From Lathyrus oleraceus (Eukaryota; Streptophyta; Magnoliopsida; Fabales; Fabaceae): a stretch of 64,000 bases of DNA. Made by a program: the position numbers and the translations under genes. Positions 1-12,386 of the stretch are shown here, in pieces. Within the stretch, counting starts at the first letter, position 1, and the number at the start of each line of letters is the position of its first letter. The notes beneath the pieces are model-generated. The model saw nothing but the letters and a program-made list of their open reading frames with translations. It had not been told where the DNA came from and did no database searches. The stretch is taken from positions 432,165,408-432,229,407 of the forward strand of contig NC_066584.1 in the NCBI RefSeq assembly GCF_024323335.1, in the 5' to 3' direction.

Positions 1-1500
1 TCATGTTTTTTGGTATACTCAAATTGGATGAATTGATTAGAATGATGAGGGGAAGTTAGGGGATGAAGAGGATACTGAATGTACGTTAAAATTGGGTTTC
101 TATGCAATTTCAGCGTAGACCAATCGATTGGCTTCCTTGAGAAATCAATTGGTTCTGTGAAAATTATAAAAAAAATCTGAAGTCAGTGAGTTGAGATAAT
201 ATATTGTTCCCCTTGGAGAAATCGATTGGCTTCTGTTTTGGATAGTTGACCCCTTTGTTGATTTTGGTCGTAACTTCTGTTCTGTAAGTCCAAATGAGAC
301 GCCGTTAGAAGTGTTGGAAAGCTAACACGTAGGGCTACCTCATGGTGGTGCTTGGTGAACTATTTGAGTTATAATCTTGTGCCTACTGTAACAATGTTTA
401 TGATGACTTGTATGATCGATTAGCGAACCATTGTGTTTATCCCATGATGTATTCTTGTTCTGGTGAATTAAAATGAGTAAATGTCTATGAATTTTCATTT
501 ATTGAGCTGGTTCTATTTTGTGATGGTTATGTTTATTGATGTCGTAACATTGGATAATTGTTGCGTATGATGAATGATATGGTTCATAAATTAGTGAGAT
601 GTGCATGATGATTCTTTTGGTGAACCTTTAAGTGAAAATGCATGTTATTGAGAGTCATGCATCATGGTGTACAAACTTCGGTTCAATTTTGGTGTGCTCT
701 GGTCTGGTGGTATGGATCGGGAGAGAGTAGCTAATTATAATGAAGGATTAGTGAAGCGTTACATATGGTGATGGTAACGAACTTTAGTGTGCTCTGGTCC
801 TATGGTGGGGGCCGAGAGTGAGATGAACCTGAGTGTCCATGAATGGTAGTGCATGCATAATGAGTCAGTTACGGAGTACATTTACATACATGGTTGTATA
901 TGTAGTGTATTGTTCATGATTATGATGATTGGATGTGAATGTGTACATGTTGTTGTGAAGGGTGTGAGACTATGTGGTTATTGATTTTTGTAATTGAATG
1001 TGTGTTTTGTGATGTGTTCTCTACCTTAGCATTCTTTACACTTTTTATATTGGTTTGTTATTTCTCGCCCCCTTTTGCTTTCATGTTGTCCACCATGGAC
1101 ATCTTGCAGATACTCAGGAGTAGAGTTTGTTGTTGTAAGTGAAAGTTAGCTCCTGGAGTTACTTCGTTTAGTTCATCATTATTTTAGAAGTCTTGTTATG
1201 ATCCAGTAACATTGTGTTTGTGCTAATCGAGAGTTGTATGTTATACTTTTGACGTTGAGCTTATGTTATAGTAGAGACTTTTTCCATATTGTTTTAATTT
1301 AAATAAATTATTTTAATGAGACTTAATTATTATGAAGCATGCTTATTTGATGATTTTCGATGTGATAATACTCTAAGTGAAGGTCAGCATGCGATGACAA
1401 ATGTTTTTTTTTTATGATGAGTGACATTTTAAACGTGTGTGCTATGATAAATAATTGAATTATTATATGATTTAACTGTTTAGGGGTTTAGGGTGTTACA
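1..1500 (+). mobile_element. Truncated LTR, 3' end only (Ty3/gypsy type)
   Basis: The stretch has no credible ORF and ends in GGGTGTTACA, the mirror of the TGTAACACCC that begins the chromovirus LTRs later in the window. No primer-binding site follows position 1500, so this should be the outer end of a 3' LTR or of a solo LTR whose start lies left of the window. It contains three near-copies of an AATCGATTGGCTTC-type motif between 110 and 240, comparable to the palindromic motifs in the Tekay LTRs here. The target duplication cannot be checked because the other end is missing. Assignment as an LTR is inference from the end motif and the AT-rich composition. Confidence 0.5.
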
Positions 1501-1945
1501 TGCTCCATGTCACAGAGGATTGTTCCTCGCCCAAGGGTAGGATCCCCGTCCCTACCCTCGAGGTATGACTCAGGCCAATGTGGTTGTCTTCGAGCTCAAC
1601 CACCTAACACCCTTGGATTTGGTAGATCCAAAGGGGGTGCGCCAGCTACGCATCGATGTGTGTAATTCATTTTAAGTCATAGCAAATATGTAATAATGAG
1701 CATAGTTTGTATAAGATACGCAAGAATGTGTGTAATGTGTTTAGTTTGTATCGGATATGCAAGAATGTGCATAATGCATTTTAAGCCATATTACATATGC
1801 AATATTGCGTTTATCCTGTATCGAATACACAAGGACTCAAATGACTTTGTATTTTGTTATGATGTGACATGACAAACAGGAAAGGTTGAAATATCAAGCA
1901 AATATTGGTATTCTTATTGGATTCAGTTAGTTATACATAAATGGA
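1501..1945. other. Non-coding flank with short imperfect tandem repeats
   Basis: No gene is visible. From about 1665 to 1850 there are three imperfect copies of a unit of roughly 60 bp built around GTATCGGATATGCAAGAATGTG and similar words. Read on the minus strand, 1501-1660 may be the 3' untranslated part of the degraded gypsy element whose integrase end lies at 2261-2546, but this is only a guess from position. Confidence 0.35.
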
Positions 1946-2185
1946 TGGCTTAATTGCATCTTTGGTACCCCTTATTTTACTTTTTTTTATGGGTTTTGAT
2001 CCCCTTATTTTAAAAACCACAGTTTTGGTCCCTCTTTTAAGTTTTTGGGTTGGATTTTAGTCCCCAAAAGGGACCAAAAATTTAACACAAAACTTTAAAA
2101 AGGGACCAAAATCGTGGTTTTTTAAAATGGAGGGACTAAAATTCAAAAAAACACAAAATAGAGGGACCAAAATTATAATTAATCC
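1946..2185. mobile_element. MITE-like hairpin element with 8-bp target duplication
   Basis: The 240-bp element is a long imperfect inverted repeat. The left arm reads GGCTTAATTGCATCTTTGGT, and the reverse complement of the right end reads GGATTAATTATAATTTTGGT. Internal words such as TTTTGGTCCCT and AGGGACCAAAA are also mirrored. It is flanked by TAAATGGA at 1938-1945 and again at 2186-2193, a perfect 8-bp target duplication. That size fits hAT elements, or Mutator elements if one mismatched ninth base is counted. It has no coding capacity, so it is a non-autonomous DNA transposon. Elements of this hairpin type with a 'GGTCCC' consensus are common in legume genomes from memory. Confidence 0.75.
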
Positions 2186-2260
2186 TAAATGGAATTAAGA
2201 TAACTTATTAACTGTAATACAATGGAATTAACACAATTTCTTAACTGTAATACCACTTTA

Positions 2261-2546
2261 GTTTATCAATGTTCCATATCCTCGGTATTTGTTCTCCTTC
2301 GAGCGATTCTAGGGGATAAGCTCCTCTCCCGGTGCCAACTCATACGTGGTAGGGTCCTTCCTAATTAGCGGCTAGCTTCCCATCTTGATCATTCTTCTTT
2401 CCAATGTATTCCCACCTTAGTACTAGATCCTTTATATGGAATTCCCGGGACCGAACACAATGATTGTACACCGAAGCCATTCTTCGCTTAACGATTGCGC
2501 TGGTTGATAAGTGGCAAAATATGGTACATAGACACATGGAAATCAT
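2261..2546 (-). pseudogene. Degenerate C-terminal integrase fragment of a Ty3/gypsy element
   Basis: The minus-strand frame ends in a region of the type REFHIKDLVLR...GKLAANxEGPYHV...GAYPLESLEGEQIPRIWN, the conserved integrase tail and linker of Tat/Athila-like Ty3/gypsy polyproteins. The tryptophan codon of the NWEGPY motif has become a stop at about 2360. Nothing else of the polyprotein is recognisable on either side. It is a relic of an element older than Ogre1. Confidence 0.7.
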
Positions 2547-2579
2547 TGCCCTTATTAAATTGTTTCACAAGTTAATAGT

Positions 2580-3467
2580 ATGAAAAATCCCATCTTTGAT
2601 GTAAATTCTAGTTATGTTAGGATAACAGTTGACTGATGTAATTTTCACCTAATTCCAAATTATTGTGTAGGTAATTGTCCAAAGCAAGAAAGTGGAAGGT
2701 AAAACAAAGAAGACAAATTTCAACATGCACACTAAGCGAGCTCCTAGCAAGCAAGACAAAGAAAAAATTAGATGGTGGCACTTCTAGCATGCTTGAAGCG
2801 GGAAAAGAAGGAAAATCTAGAGAGTTTCGCTTCTAGCGCGCTTCAAGTGAGAGAACTTGCAAAGTTCAGAGATTTATGCCTCAAGCATGCTTGAAGCGAG
2901 AGAAAAAAAGAAAAAATGTATAATTTTTCATAAGCATGGTGCGATTAGCATGGTTGTAGTGAGAGCTTGCTTAGCCTGACTTTTTAAGGCTAAGCGAGAT
3001 AAGGTGGTTTAAGATGCTGACATGTCAAATTGATTCATGGCGAAGAAAGGTTGTTTCGCTTAGCGCAACTGGACGGGGCTTAGCGCAAGGTTATTTCAAT
3101 AGGAGTATATATACCACTTAGAACATAAAAATTATCACCCTTTTTACATCTATTACTTCTTTTATCATATTTTCTGGAGGAGAAATACTTGATTAGAGAG
3201 AAAAAGTTAGATTTGGAAGAAATGAAGGTGGATATGCATAAATCATCGAGAAATAAAGATTGATTCTCATTCATCTTTATTATTCTAACTTGTACCGAGC
3301 TACCATGAGTAGATAGCACATCTCTTATTGGGATTAGACGTATTTAAACGTAATCATATGCATTTTTTCTAATCAACTAGTTATGAAATGATATTGATGT
3401 TATCTTCATTTACATGTTATTTCTATGGATTTAAATCGTTATTGATAAATACTTTTCAAATCCCGAT
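2580..3467 (+). other. LTR-like non-coding stretch, cut by Ogre1
   Basis: The region has repeated GCTTCTAGCGCGCTTCAAG-like words (2760-3080) and a plausible plus-strand TATA box, GTATATATACC, at about 3106-3116, followed by AT-rich leader-like sequence. This looks like part of an Athila-like or other LTR, but neither end is defined. It stops at 3467, where Ogre1 inserted; the last five bases, CCGAT (3463-3467), should be the left copy of the Ogre1 target duplication. Confidence 0.3.
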
Positions 3468-6400
3468 TGTAGCGGTAAATTCATGATCATCAAGCTATGG
3501 ATAAGCTAGACATCAAATAAACAAGAGTCGCCACCGCGCTTTTATTGTTTCCAAGGGAAAAGGGAAAAGTACGAACAAAACCCAAAAAATAAGAAGTTTT
3601 CAAATCAAAACTAATAAAATGCCAGAGATTACAGGTAAGGGGGTTGGTTACACAGAGGGAGGGCGTTAGCACCCAAAGTGTCCTAGGTACTCCTAGGGAG
3701 CCCTTGTTTGTGTGCATATGTGTTTTTGTACAAATGATGTTGCAAATAAAAAGAGTGTGGGGATGAGAAAAGAATTCATTAATTATATTTTTGTGTTTGA
3801 CAAGACCCTCGGACTTGTGCCTACGTACCAACATAAAAATAAGGGATCAAAACTTCGTAGTTCGTGGTATCAATTTCAAAGTGAGTGCATTGCTTTTAAC
3901 AAAAATTTAAGTTTGAAAGGCACAAAGGCCTAACAGTTTTTTGAATGAATGTTAGTTCTTTTTGGATTTTTAAATTTTAACTCAAGTATAGTTAAGTTTA
4001 TTTAAAAGTTTGATTAAGAAAAAGTTTGAAAATGCAATGGCATAAGGCCAAAGTTTCTAATTTGCAAAAGTGGTCAAAGTTTAGAAATCAACAAACATAA
4101 GAAAAGAAGTTTTTTAAAAGGAGGGAGAGATTTTAAAATTAAAGAATTGGGGAGGAGATGAAGAGACTAATCCTAAGCATAAATTTAAAAATTGAGAGTT
4201 GAAAAGATTTAACCAATGGGCTGCAATCCAATAGACAAGAATGTCATATAGAAACCCAAATTTCCCCTGGACTTTTGAATCAAGCAACAAACAATGGACA
4301 AAATATCAACTTGAAGAGAAAGACATCAAATAAAGATAACCCTCATCCAAGCTTAGCAACTCCATGATCTTCTTCAAATTTGCCCATGTAGCAGATGAAT
4401 TCCACAATGCATAAATCACATGTTCAAAATAACAGTTTCACAATGATTATGTTGCAGATGAACTCAGATGGATCTTCAATGATGTATCAGATGAAGTTTC
4501 AAATTACAAGCACTAGGTTTCATGAAAGTTGGCATTGGCCAAGTCTTTTGCATAGGGAATGTTTCCTAAATTCTAAGTCCAATTGTCTCAGATCAAACCA
4601 ACAGCCCACACAAGATATTTTTTAGGGTTTTTGTTCTTATTATGTGCATTAATGGTCAAAGACCACACAAACAAATACAATATACAAAAACAAAATATAT
4701 CACAAAATATGGTCCAAATGGACAAAGTGAAAATGACATTAACATAAACAATTAGAATGGTATGAATAATGGCAAATGAATAAAGCTCAAAAATTAAATT
4801 GCATTAAAAGTAAATGACTTGAAATTAAATGTTAGTTGTTAATGAGTTAGAAGTTAGTTTTGCTTTTTCTTTTCTTTTGTTTAAGTCATTCTTTGGAGAA
4901 CACTTAACCCACTTATCACAAGCATGAATCCTTGAACCAAAACATCTTTCAAAGGAAGGAAAAAAGACCAAGTTTCCACACAATACCATGAAAGAGGGGA
5001 GACTTACAATCTCACTAACTAGAATACTATGCCTTTTATGTCAAAATTTAGCGTTATGTTAAGCAATCGTAATTGGACTTATGTAGAAGTCGCAACTATT
5101 TGAGGTCGGGCAATATAATTTTGGTGTTAATGCATGTTAGAGACATAGTATGATGAACTATGCTCATGAAACATACCACACACAAAAAGAATATGCAAAG
5201 TGGGGGACCTAATCTCATCCATACATGTGTTGATTTTGTAATCAACTAACCTTAAGATATAGAGATATCATAGGTCCATGACATGAATGCATAAAGAAGG
5301 GAAATGAGATGAAGAGTGAGAGGAAATGTATCAAACACAAATTGGACAAAGGAGGACTTTTACCAAGTTAAGATCATTCATTCATTTTTGGAGATGGAAT
5401 GTACATTCCATCAATCCCCTAAATCCCATTATCTTAACATAACAAAGTCAAATGAACCTTTACCAAGGCCCAACAACACAAGTCAAACTCACAAAGGCAA
5501 TTAAAATGGCTCAACACAAATTAATTTGGCATTTAAACAATTAAAAATATTAAAAATAATGCATTAAATTAAATATGGTTGGTCAATTTCCTAAAACCTC
5601 ATCAAAACACCAAAGAAATGGCCATGAGATTTATCATAGGTCAAACAAGGTCAAAGGACCCTGGAGGAAAAAATTCAAAATTTTTGGAAACTTAAAAATA
5701 TATTTAAACAATTAAAAATAATCACAAAATCAATTAAATCATGAAAAATATTAATAATGATCCAAAAAATAATTTTAATTCAGAAAATGTAAGAGGATTT
5801 TATTTAAATTTTTTTGGTGAAACTCTCATATTTTTTGGATCAATGTTCAAATTAATATGAATTAATGAAAATCAAAGGAATAAAAATAAAAATCAGATAA
5901 TCAAAAAACGTGGACCACTTGATCTCCCTCATTAATTGAGGTGGCAGAACAAGTGGTGGAGAGTGTGTGTTCCATGATGCGCTTGAGTCAACTAATCACA
6001 CGCTGGGTAATCACAATGTACGCTCCTGATTAAAACATTTTGAACTCATCTAATGGCTCTGAACACTTCCAGTGCATCGTCGGAGCCAAAGGCCGATCAT
6101 CTTCTCCGATGACCCTGGTCGGACTGGTTCAATCATCACCACATCATAAATAAATAAAAAAGAGGACATGATCTTAAAGAAAAAATGGCGTAGATCATGA
6201 ATATCACCTCAATTTTAACTAACTCCAAATATATATAGAGCTACGTGAAGTTGAATTTTGAGGTGTGTCAACTGAGTTGCTTCGATTTGACCTTAAAGCA
6301 ACTCAATCTTCTTGCCTACATTGGTAGGACTTTAGACAACCAAGGATCTAAGAGAATTGATGAGAATTGAGAGAGAATCAAAGAGAAGGAAAATCTGGAA

Positions 6401-6652
6401 AAATACCTTCAATGCTGTGTAGAAATGGATTTCTCTTGCTTCAGTTTGTGCTTGATCTTGCTTATGAAGCTTATCGAAGTAGGTTCAGAGTAATACAAAG
6501 CTTTGGATCCTGGAGTTTTTGAATCTCTAAACAGTGAGATTTATACTCAAATTTCAATTGAAATTTCTCAGGTTTTCCTTTGAATTGAGAGGGTTTGAAG
6601 AGTTGGGGGCAAAGCTAGCGTGCAAGGTCCTTTGAACTGAGGCATTGGACCT

Positions 6653-6661
6653 CTATTTATA
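6653..6661 (-). promoter_or_regulatory. TATA box of Ogre1 3' LTR
   Basis: Minus-strand TATAAATAG in the context GCTATAAATAGAGG. The same word occurs at the matching point of the other LTR (43936-43944), which supports a conserved core promoter. Confidence 0.65.
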
Positions 6662-7792
6662 GCAATGAGAAGTGTTATTTGCACACTTGAAAAATTCTCC
6701 AAAATTGGTAATGCAATGCACATGCTTGCATGGGCGTGTGCAGGCTCATGAAGCAATCCAATTAGGTCCACAATCAACTGAAATGAGGTCTGCATGAAGC
6801 TCGGATGGCAAGGCAAAGTTATTTGAACATTTGAAGCATGACCCATCAAACTTTGTCCAAAATGAGTAAATTAAGACTCTTTGTAAAGCTTAGATCTAGA
6901 GGAACAACTCTTATGTTGAACACTTTTCCATTTGGAACTTGTATCATGGTGAATTTTGAGGTGGAAGTTTGGAAATTTCAACATGTCAAAATATTTTCTA
7001 AGTGTCAAGTGACATATTCAATTATTCCACCTTGCCTAACTTTTTATGTGAGCTGCAAATGAGAAAAGTGTATTTATCAAAGTTGTAGATCTTTCAAACT
7101 CCTTTAAAATGGTAACCAATTTGACATCATTTAGATTTAGGATGAGTGAGTTATGCATTTTTGAAGTTGAGGAAAATCACTTGTTCAATGGCATTGGTCC
7201 AAAATGACCTATAATGTATCCTCATATCACATACTCATAAAAGTTGATTTAGCTCTCACTCCAAACATCAAAGTTGAAGTAGACATATTGAATTTGATTG
7301 TGAAATTTGTAAATATTTCATCTCATAAAAAATGAACAAGTTATGGCCTTGGGAATTTGACTTTGAAATTAGGGTTTAGACAAAATGACCTATAATGTTT
7401 CAACGTAGAAAATGACTTTCCAAGCAAAATTAGCTCTAGACCTCAACATGAAAGTTTTTTGGAATGTCATTTAGAGTAACGTTTCTCTTGGAATCATTTT
7501 CATATAATGAAAATTGTAGCAGATAGGGTCTAGGGAGACCCAAGTTTGATCAGATGAATCCATCTGGCCAACCACCATCAACCAACTTGCTAACTTGCAA
7601 TTTTATTGAATTTTTAGGCTTATGGTAGCTCATATATGCATAAGATAATTAAATTTGAAGTGCCCCTTGAGAAATTTGATCAATTGGTGGAGAAGCTTGT
7701 TGAAGAAGTTACTCAAGATACCCAGGTGAACTAGGGTTTCCAAGGTAAACCAACTCCAAACTCTTGAAGAATGCTTGATTAAAATAACATGT

Positions 7793-8627
7793 TGTTAGCT
7801 GGAGATTTCGACCATTAAGTTGAAGTTCTTTGAAAATATAATGTTTTGGAGAATAATATAAAAATGGCTTCGTCGAAGCTATTTTATTAAATCCTTTTCT
7901 TGGAGAAAGGACCTTTCTGTCGAAGCTTAATACTTAGAAGATTTTTGATCTCCACAAGTTCTATTCGACAGCGGCATTGGCACTTTCGAAGCTTCGAGCG
8001 AGAAGGATTTGAAATTCAAACAAAGTAGTTTCGTAAGGAAAACGCGTGGAAGCATCTGAGACACGCAACGTTTGAAAATGTCGAACGTGGCAATCATCTG
8101 TGTAGAGACCGCTAGGGTCGAATTGTTATAAATAGGAGTCTTTGTTTTCAGATTTGGTGTGTTCAAACTAATATACAAAATTCACTAAAAATAGTCAAAG
8201 TACCGGAGCGAGAGAAACGAGTCTTTGCTGAAAATGTATGTATGAAGAACACCATGATTACATTTCATGTTATCTTTTTTATGCAAGTTATTTAAACTAA
8301 AACCATTTAATGTCTTTTCTTCTATCGAATTGCCCTTATTTTCAGTATTTCATCATTACTTTTACCTTTGCATTTACATTTCGCCAAACCTTCATTTCCA
8401 GCACTTTCTCAAGCTTAAAACTTTTACTTCAAGTTATTTATCTTTACTTTTTGCCAATTACCTTTGTGATCTTAAAAGAACCTTTTTACAAAAGTACTAC
8501 CATTTATCCTTTGTCTTTAAAGTCATAAATTTCGTTTAGAGTTATTGTCGAAACACCTTTTACCATTCATAAACCAGAGACAAACTCAATCATGAGTCAA
8601 ATCACCATAATACTAGTTCTTGAGACA
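7793..8627 (+). mobile_element. Solo LTR of a Ty1/copia-like element inside the Ogre1 LTR
   Basis: The 835-bp segment starts TGTTAGCTGGAG and ends GAGACA, the TG...CA ends of an LTR. It is flanked by CATGT at 7788-7792 and 8628-8632, a perfect 5-bp target duplication. A plus-strand TATA box, TATAAATAGG, lies at 8127-8136. No primer site, coding region or second LTR is present, so the internal part was lost by LTR-LTR recombination. The sequence reminds me of Angela-type copia LTRs, but the lineage is not certain. Several TTCGAAGCTTCG-like words near 7880-7995 form small inverted repeats. Confidence 0.85.
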
Positions 8628-9070
8628 CATGTCCTAGGATCAATCTAGTCGATCCTGTAAGTTACCAAGATTCATAATATTGGAGGACTAGCGGTTGTTT
8701 GTCAGAAATTACTGGTAAACACATGTATTGATCCTTGGGACTCATACATAATGCCGAAAGCCATTATGGATCATTCCTTGGTTGTGCTCTTAAGCAATGA
8801 GGGTTTTAAACCCTAGATGTGAACTTAATAGATCAAGGGTGATCATGCCCTACCTACAAAAGAGTTAGGCAAATGCAAAGACATATTTTTGGTATTTTTG
8901 TTAGTAAAATGATCAAATACAAGTATGATACAACCACATGGTGCTTGGTGATCTCTCCCAAAGCAAACTCAATGAAAGAGGGGTAAGGAGGATGCCAAGG
9001 TATGATCCTAATGCTAATGCATATGATGATATTGCATGAGAGATCTTAGGGTCAAAATTAGGGTCTTACA

Positions 9071-9086
9071 GCTGCCCCTATTTAAG
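9071..9086 (-). other. Polypurine tract of Ogre1
   Basis: On the minus strand, CTTAAATAGGGGCAGC immediately precedes the start of the 3' LTR. Ogre2 has almost the same tract (TTTAAATAGGGGCAAC) before its own 3' LTR, which supports the assignment as the plus-strand priming site of reverse transcription. Confidence 0.8.
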
Positions 9087-9539
9087 GAAATTCTAACTGA
9101 GGAGGTGAAGATTAAAGTCTTCGTATTGACTCAGTAGAATGGGCTTAAATAAAAGCATATAGAAACAAAATTTGGTCCCTAAGAGACCTCATGATGCATA
9201 TGATATGAATGTAAAAGCAAACTCTCTGTGGGGAAATGTTGCCACAAAGGAAAAGAAAATTAGAGAGACCGAAGGTCCACAAGAGCATGATGAATTCTAG
9301 AAGGGAAAACTCACTGGGGAGATAAAGACTCTGAGGGGATAAAAGAGGTTATGCGTAGGGAAACAAAAGACACCTGCAAGGGAAACGGGTAGATCAGAAT
9401 AAAACTGAAATACTCGAATCGTGCAGGAAAAGCGATTTCACTAAGGAAATACACACTCAACTCAACTAGGGAAGAAATAAACTTCAACACAGGAGGAGCA
9501 TAAATTTTATTATCCACTACTTGTTACTGGGTAAGGAGA

Positions 9540-10290
9540 TAATACAATCTGATCAGAGAGGACACCCGTTACCGGTTAGGGTAAACATATCAAGGATGAC
9601 TCACTGAGGCCCGCTAGGAAGTGCATTCATTACCATTTACTGGGTAAGAATAGACTTGCTGGGGAAAAACTACAGGAAATAGGATTTACAACTACCGGTT
9701 ACTGGGCAGAAGACCAAATATGAGAATATCCGTCACCGGTTAAAGTGAACATATCAAGGATAGACTCAAAGGAAAGAGAACCCTTCATCGGTTAAGATGA
9801 ACATATCAAGGATAATCTTTCCTGGGAATTGTTAAGGGGGATACCCGTCATCGGTTAGGATGAACATATCAAGGATAAACCACGTGAACAAAAAGTAGGA
9901 ATTACATTTATTGAATGCTGGATAGAATACCACAGAGAGGATATCTGTCACCGATTAAAGTGATCATATCAAGGATAAGCTATGCAAAGGGAGAAAAGCA
10001 GGATTTACAATTATCGGTTACTGGGCAGAAGGCCGCAAAAAGAAGGAAACCCGTCATGGATCAGGATGAACATATCAACGATTAACTCTCTAGGGAACAA
10101 CTAGGGATCATAACTACCTTTTTACTGGGTAGAATACCAAAGATGAGAATATTCGTCATCGGTTAGGATGAACATATCAAGGATAGACTCAAAACAGGGG
10201 AAGAAAATATTTGTCATCGGTTAGGATGAACATATCAAAGATATACTTCCTGGGGAAACATAAAAATGAATCCGCTGGGGAGAAAAAAAA
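9540..10290. repeat. Irregular tandem repeat in Ogre1 3' UTR
   Basis: The words GTCACCGGTTA or GTCATCGGTTA followed by a GTGAACATATCAAGGATA-like word recur about nine times, spaced roughly 60 to 130 bp apart and alternating with ATTACCGGTTACTGGGTAGAA-like blocks. The copies are degenerate and the spacing is uneven. This is the kind of hypervariable 3' UTR array known from Ogre elements. Confidence 0.75.
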
Positions 10291-10634
10291 GGTTACTTTT
10301 GTCGGGTGTTAGGCAAGAAGTAGCGAACTGCAACCTAAGAAGAACATTACCAGTTATTGGGTAATAAACTCTTAGGGGACCTGAAGCATCGATCTAGGTA
10401 AGATCTAGAAAGAAAATAGTCAATCAAGACTCAACCCAATGAGGGTATAACTCAAGGGGAGTGGTTCCATCCAGATAATCAACTAGGGAGGAAGCTGAAA
10501 CAAAAATCATCCATGAGGAAATAACTCAGTGGGGAAGGGAGAAAGATTAAAGTCTTTCTGCTTAGGGGGGCTGGCACTCTATACTTGAAGGAGGACATAC
10601 ACCAAACTTGTATGGGGATAAAGTACCACCGTAA

Positions 10635-12386
10635 TGATGCGGTTGTTTCGCAAGTATACGAACGCGTCAGAGTAATATAAAAGATTGTCGAATCCACAGA
10701 GACCAAGTGTCAATCTATTGTTATCTATTGTTATGGTGTTTATCAAAGGCAATCGAAATAGGTGTTTTTGGAGTGTGAAATGAAAAGTAAAGTGTTGAAT
10801 AAAGATTAATTAATAAAGACAGGGTCGAATGTAATTCACGTAATCAATTAATAATCCAAGTACTTGCTAATAGGGCTACTTATGGGCAATGTTTCCTACT
10901 TTGAAAAGAACTAATTTAACAGGAACTGTCGCTTTCGCGTATTCAGAACCGAGTTGTACTCCCTAATCAAACCCTCTTATTGTCACTTATAAAAAGGCGC
11001 GCATTGCATTAGAGTAGTAAACCTATTTTTAAGAAATATAGTATCTTGACTAAGTTGAAAAGTATTATAACCTGGATTTCTTAACCAAAAGAGGTTCTTA
11101 CGAACCAGACTCTAAACTTATAAACGCGTCCGAAAATAGTTTTAAAATCTCTTTTCTTCTCAAATTAAAAACTCCTAATGAACTAAACAAAGCGCTTTCG
11201 CTGTTTTTGAAATAGTTAAAAACAATTAAGTTTAGATAGACGTTGGACGGCTTTCGATCTTACCCAACGGAATTGAAGTGCGGGAAAACTTAAGTTGAAA
11301 GTTAAAATAGCCCTTAAGTACTACTACGAACAATTGTACGGATTATCTGTTCAATTACGATCCTTACATTCTAACCTTATAAATTTAGTTAGACATGGTA
11401 AAGTAAAAGTGAATTAATTTAAATAAAAGTAGTGCGAGTGCGGAAAGTAAATAAAAGTAGTGCGAGTGTGGAAAGTAAATAAAAGTAGTGCGAGTGCGGA
11501 AAATAAATAAAAGTAGTGCGAGTGCGAGGAAATAAATAATTTAAAGCGAGTGCGAGAAATAAATAATTTAAAGCGAGTGCGAGGAAATAAACAATTTAAA
11601 GCGAGTGCGAGAAATAAATAAAGTAAAGCGAGTGCGAGGAAATAAACAATTTAAAGCGAGTGCGAGAAATAAATAAAGTAAAGCGAGTGCGAGGAAATAA
11701 ATAAGATAAAGACAAGTAATAAAAACCTGCTCCAATCGGAGGGTTAAATAAATTGCAAAGCGGAAATGAAAATGGCGGCAGGATTAACTTCCTTCCAAAG
11801 TGCTCCAAACTCGATTACAGACTCTATCACAGACTTGATTACACGATTGTGGTAACACTCAAATGCGAAGCGATTACCACTTTAAAATACTGAATATATG
11901 CCTAAGTGAAACAAAGTTGCTCTGAGTTTCCCTCTGTTCTAAGTTTGGATGATTGTAAAAGTGATTTCGAGTTTCTGTTTATAAGCAAGTAAAAAGATGG
12001 AAATGACAAGGATGCCCTTCAACTTGAAAATGGGAGGGAAACTTTTTTCCTCTTGTGGTGCCCGCCACAAGGCTATGGCGCCCGCCACAAGGCCATTTTG
12101 AGGCGCCTTAGTGGAAGTAGTGGAGAACGTGGCAGTTGAGGGAAGTTGAGCTTGGACACGTCATGGCAGGGTCTATGGCGCCAGCCATGGGGTAGGCCAC
12201 AAGTGCAAAATGCTGAATTTTAGGGTTTTTAGCTCTTTTTCACTCCTTTTCTCGATCGGGGCTCCGATTAAAGTAAAAACCTAAAAACAAAGGAAAACAT
12301 AGCAATAACACAAACAAAATAACAATAAAACAACTAGAATGCATGTGAAATCGGAGTCGAAAATACGGTAAATTTCAGTGTTATCA
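10635..12386 (+). mobile_element. Solo LTR, 1752 bp, inside the Ogre1 3' UTR
   Basis: The segment begins TGATGCGGTTG and ends GTGTTATCA. It is flanked by CGTAA at 10630-10634 and 12387-12391, a perfect 5-bp target duplication. It contains no coding region, primer site or second LTR, so a solo LTR is the best explanation; a small non-autonomous element is the alternative. Orientation is not certain. It carries its own minisatellite (11434-11710) and a GC-richer stretch with repeated GGCGCCCGCCACAAGG-type words near 12055-12200. Confidence 0.8.
11434..11710. repeat. 27-28 bp minisatellite, ten copies
   Basis: The core GCGAGTG occurs at 11434, 11462, 11490, 11518, 11546, 11573, 11601, 11628, 11656 and 11683, so the period is 27 or 28 bp. 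The first units read AGTGCGAGTGCGGAAA and the later ones AAAGCGAGTGCGAGAAAT, showing a switch in monomer type and an alternating 28/27 pattern towards the end. The array lies inside the solo LTR. Confidence 0.95.

Larger units (their letters stand above)
3468..9070 (-). repeat. 3' LTR of Ogre1 (contains a solo copia LTR)
   Basis: On the minus strand the LTR begins TGTAAGACCCTAATTTTGACC next to the polypurine tract and ends in CCGCTACA at 3468. The same sequence recurs at 32093-32133 and 40818-44778, interrupted by a copia element. The LTR is 5603 bp including an 840-bp solo-LTR insertion with duplication, so about 4.8 kb net. Compared with the other copy there are many substitutions, an extra 24 or so bases near 3845, and a loss of roughly 50 bases near 6840. 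It holds only shadow ORFs. Confidence 0.9.

Noticed and set aside
1470..1500. Telomere-like TTTAGGG word
   Set aside because: Only about one and a half units (GGGGTTTAGGG) occur, at an LTR end; no array.
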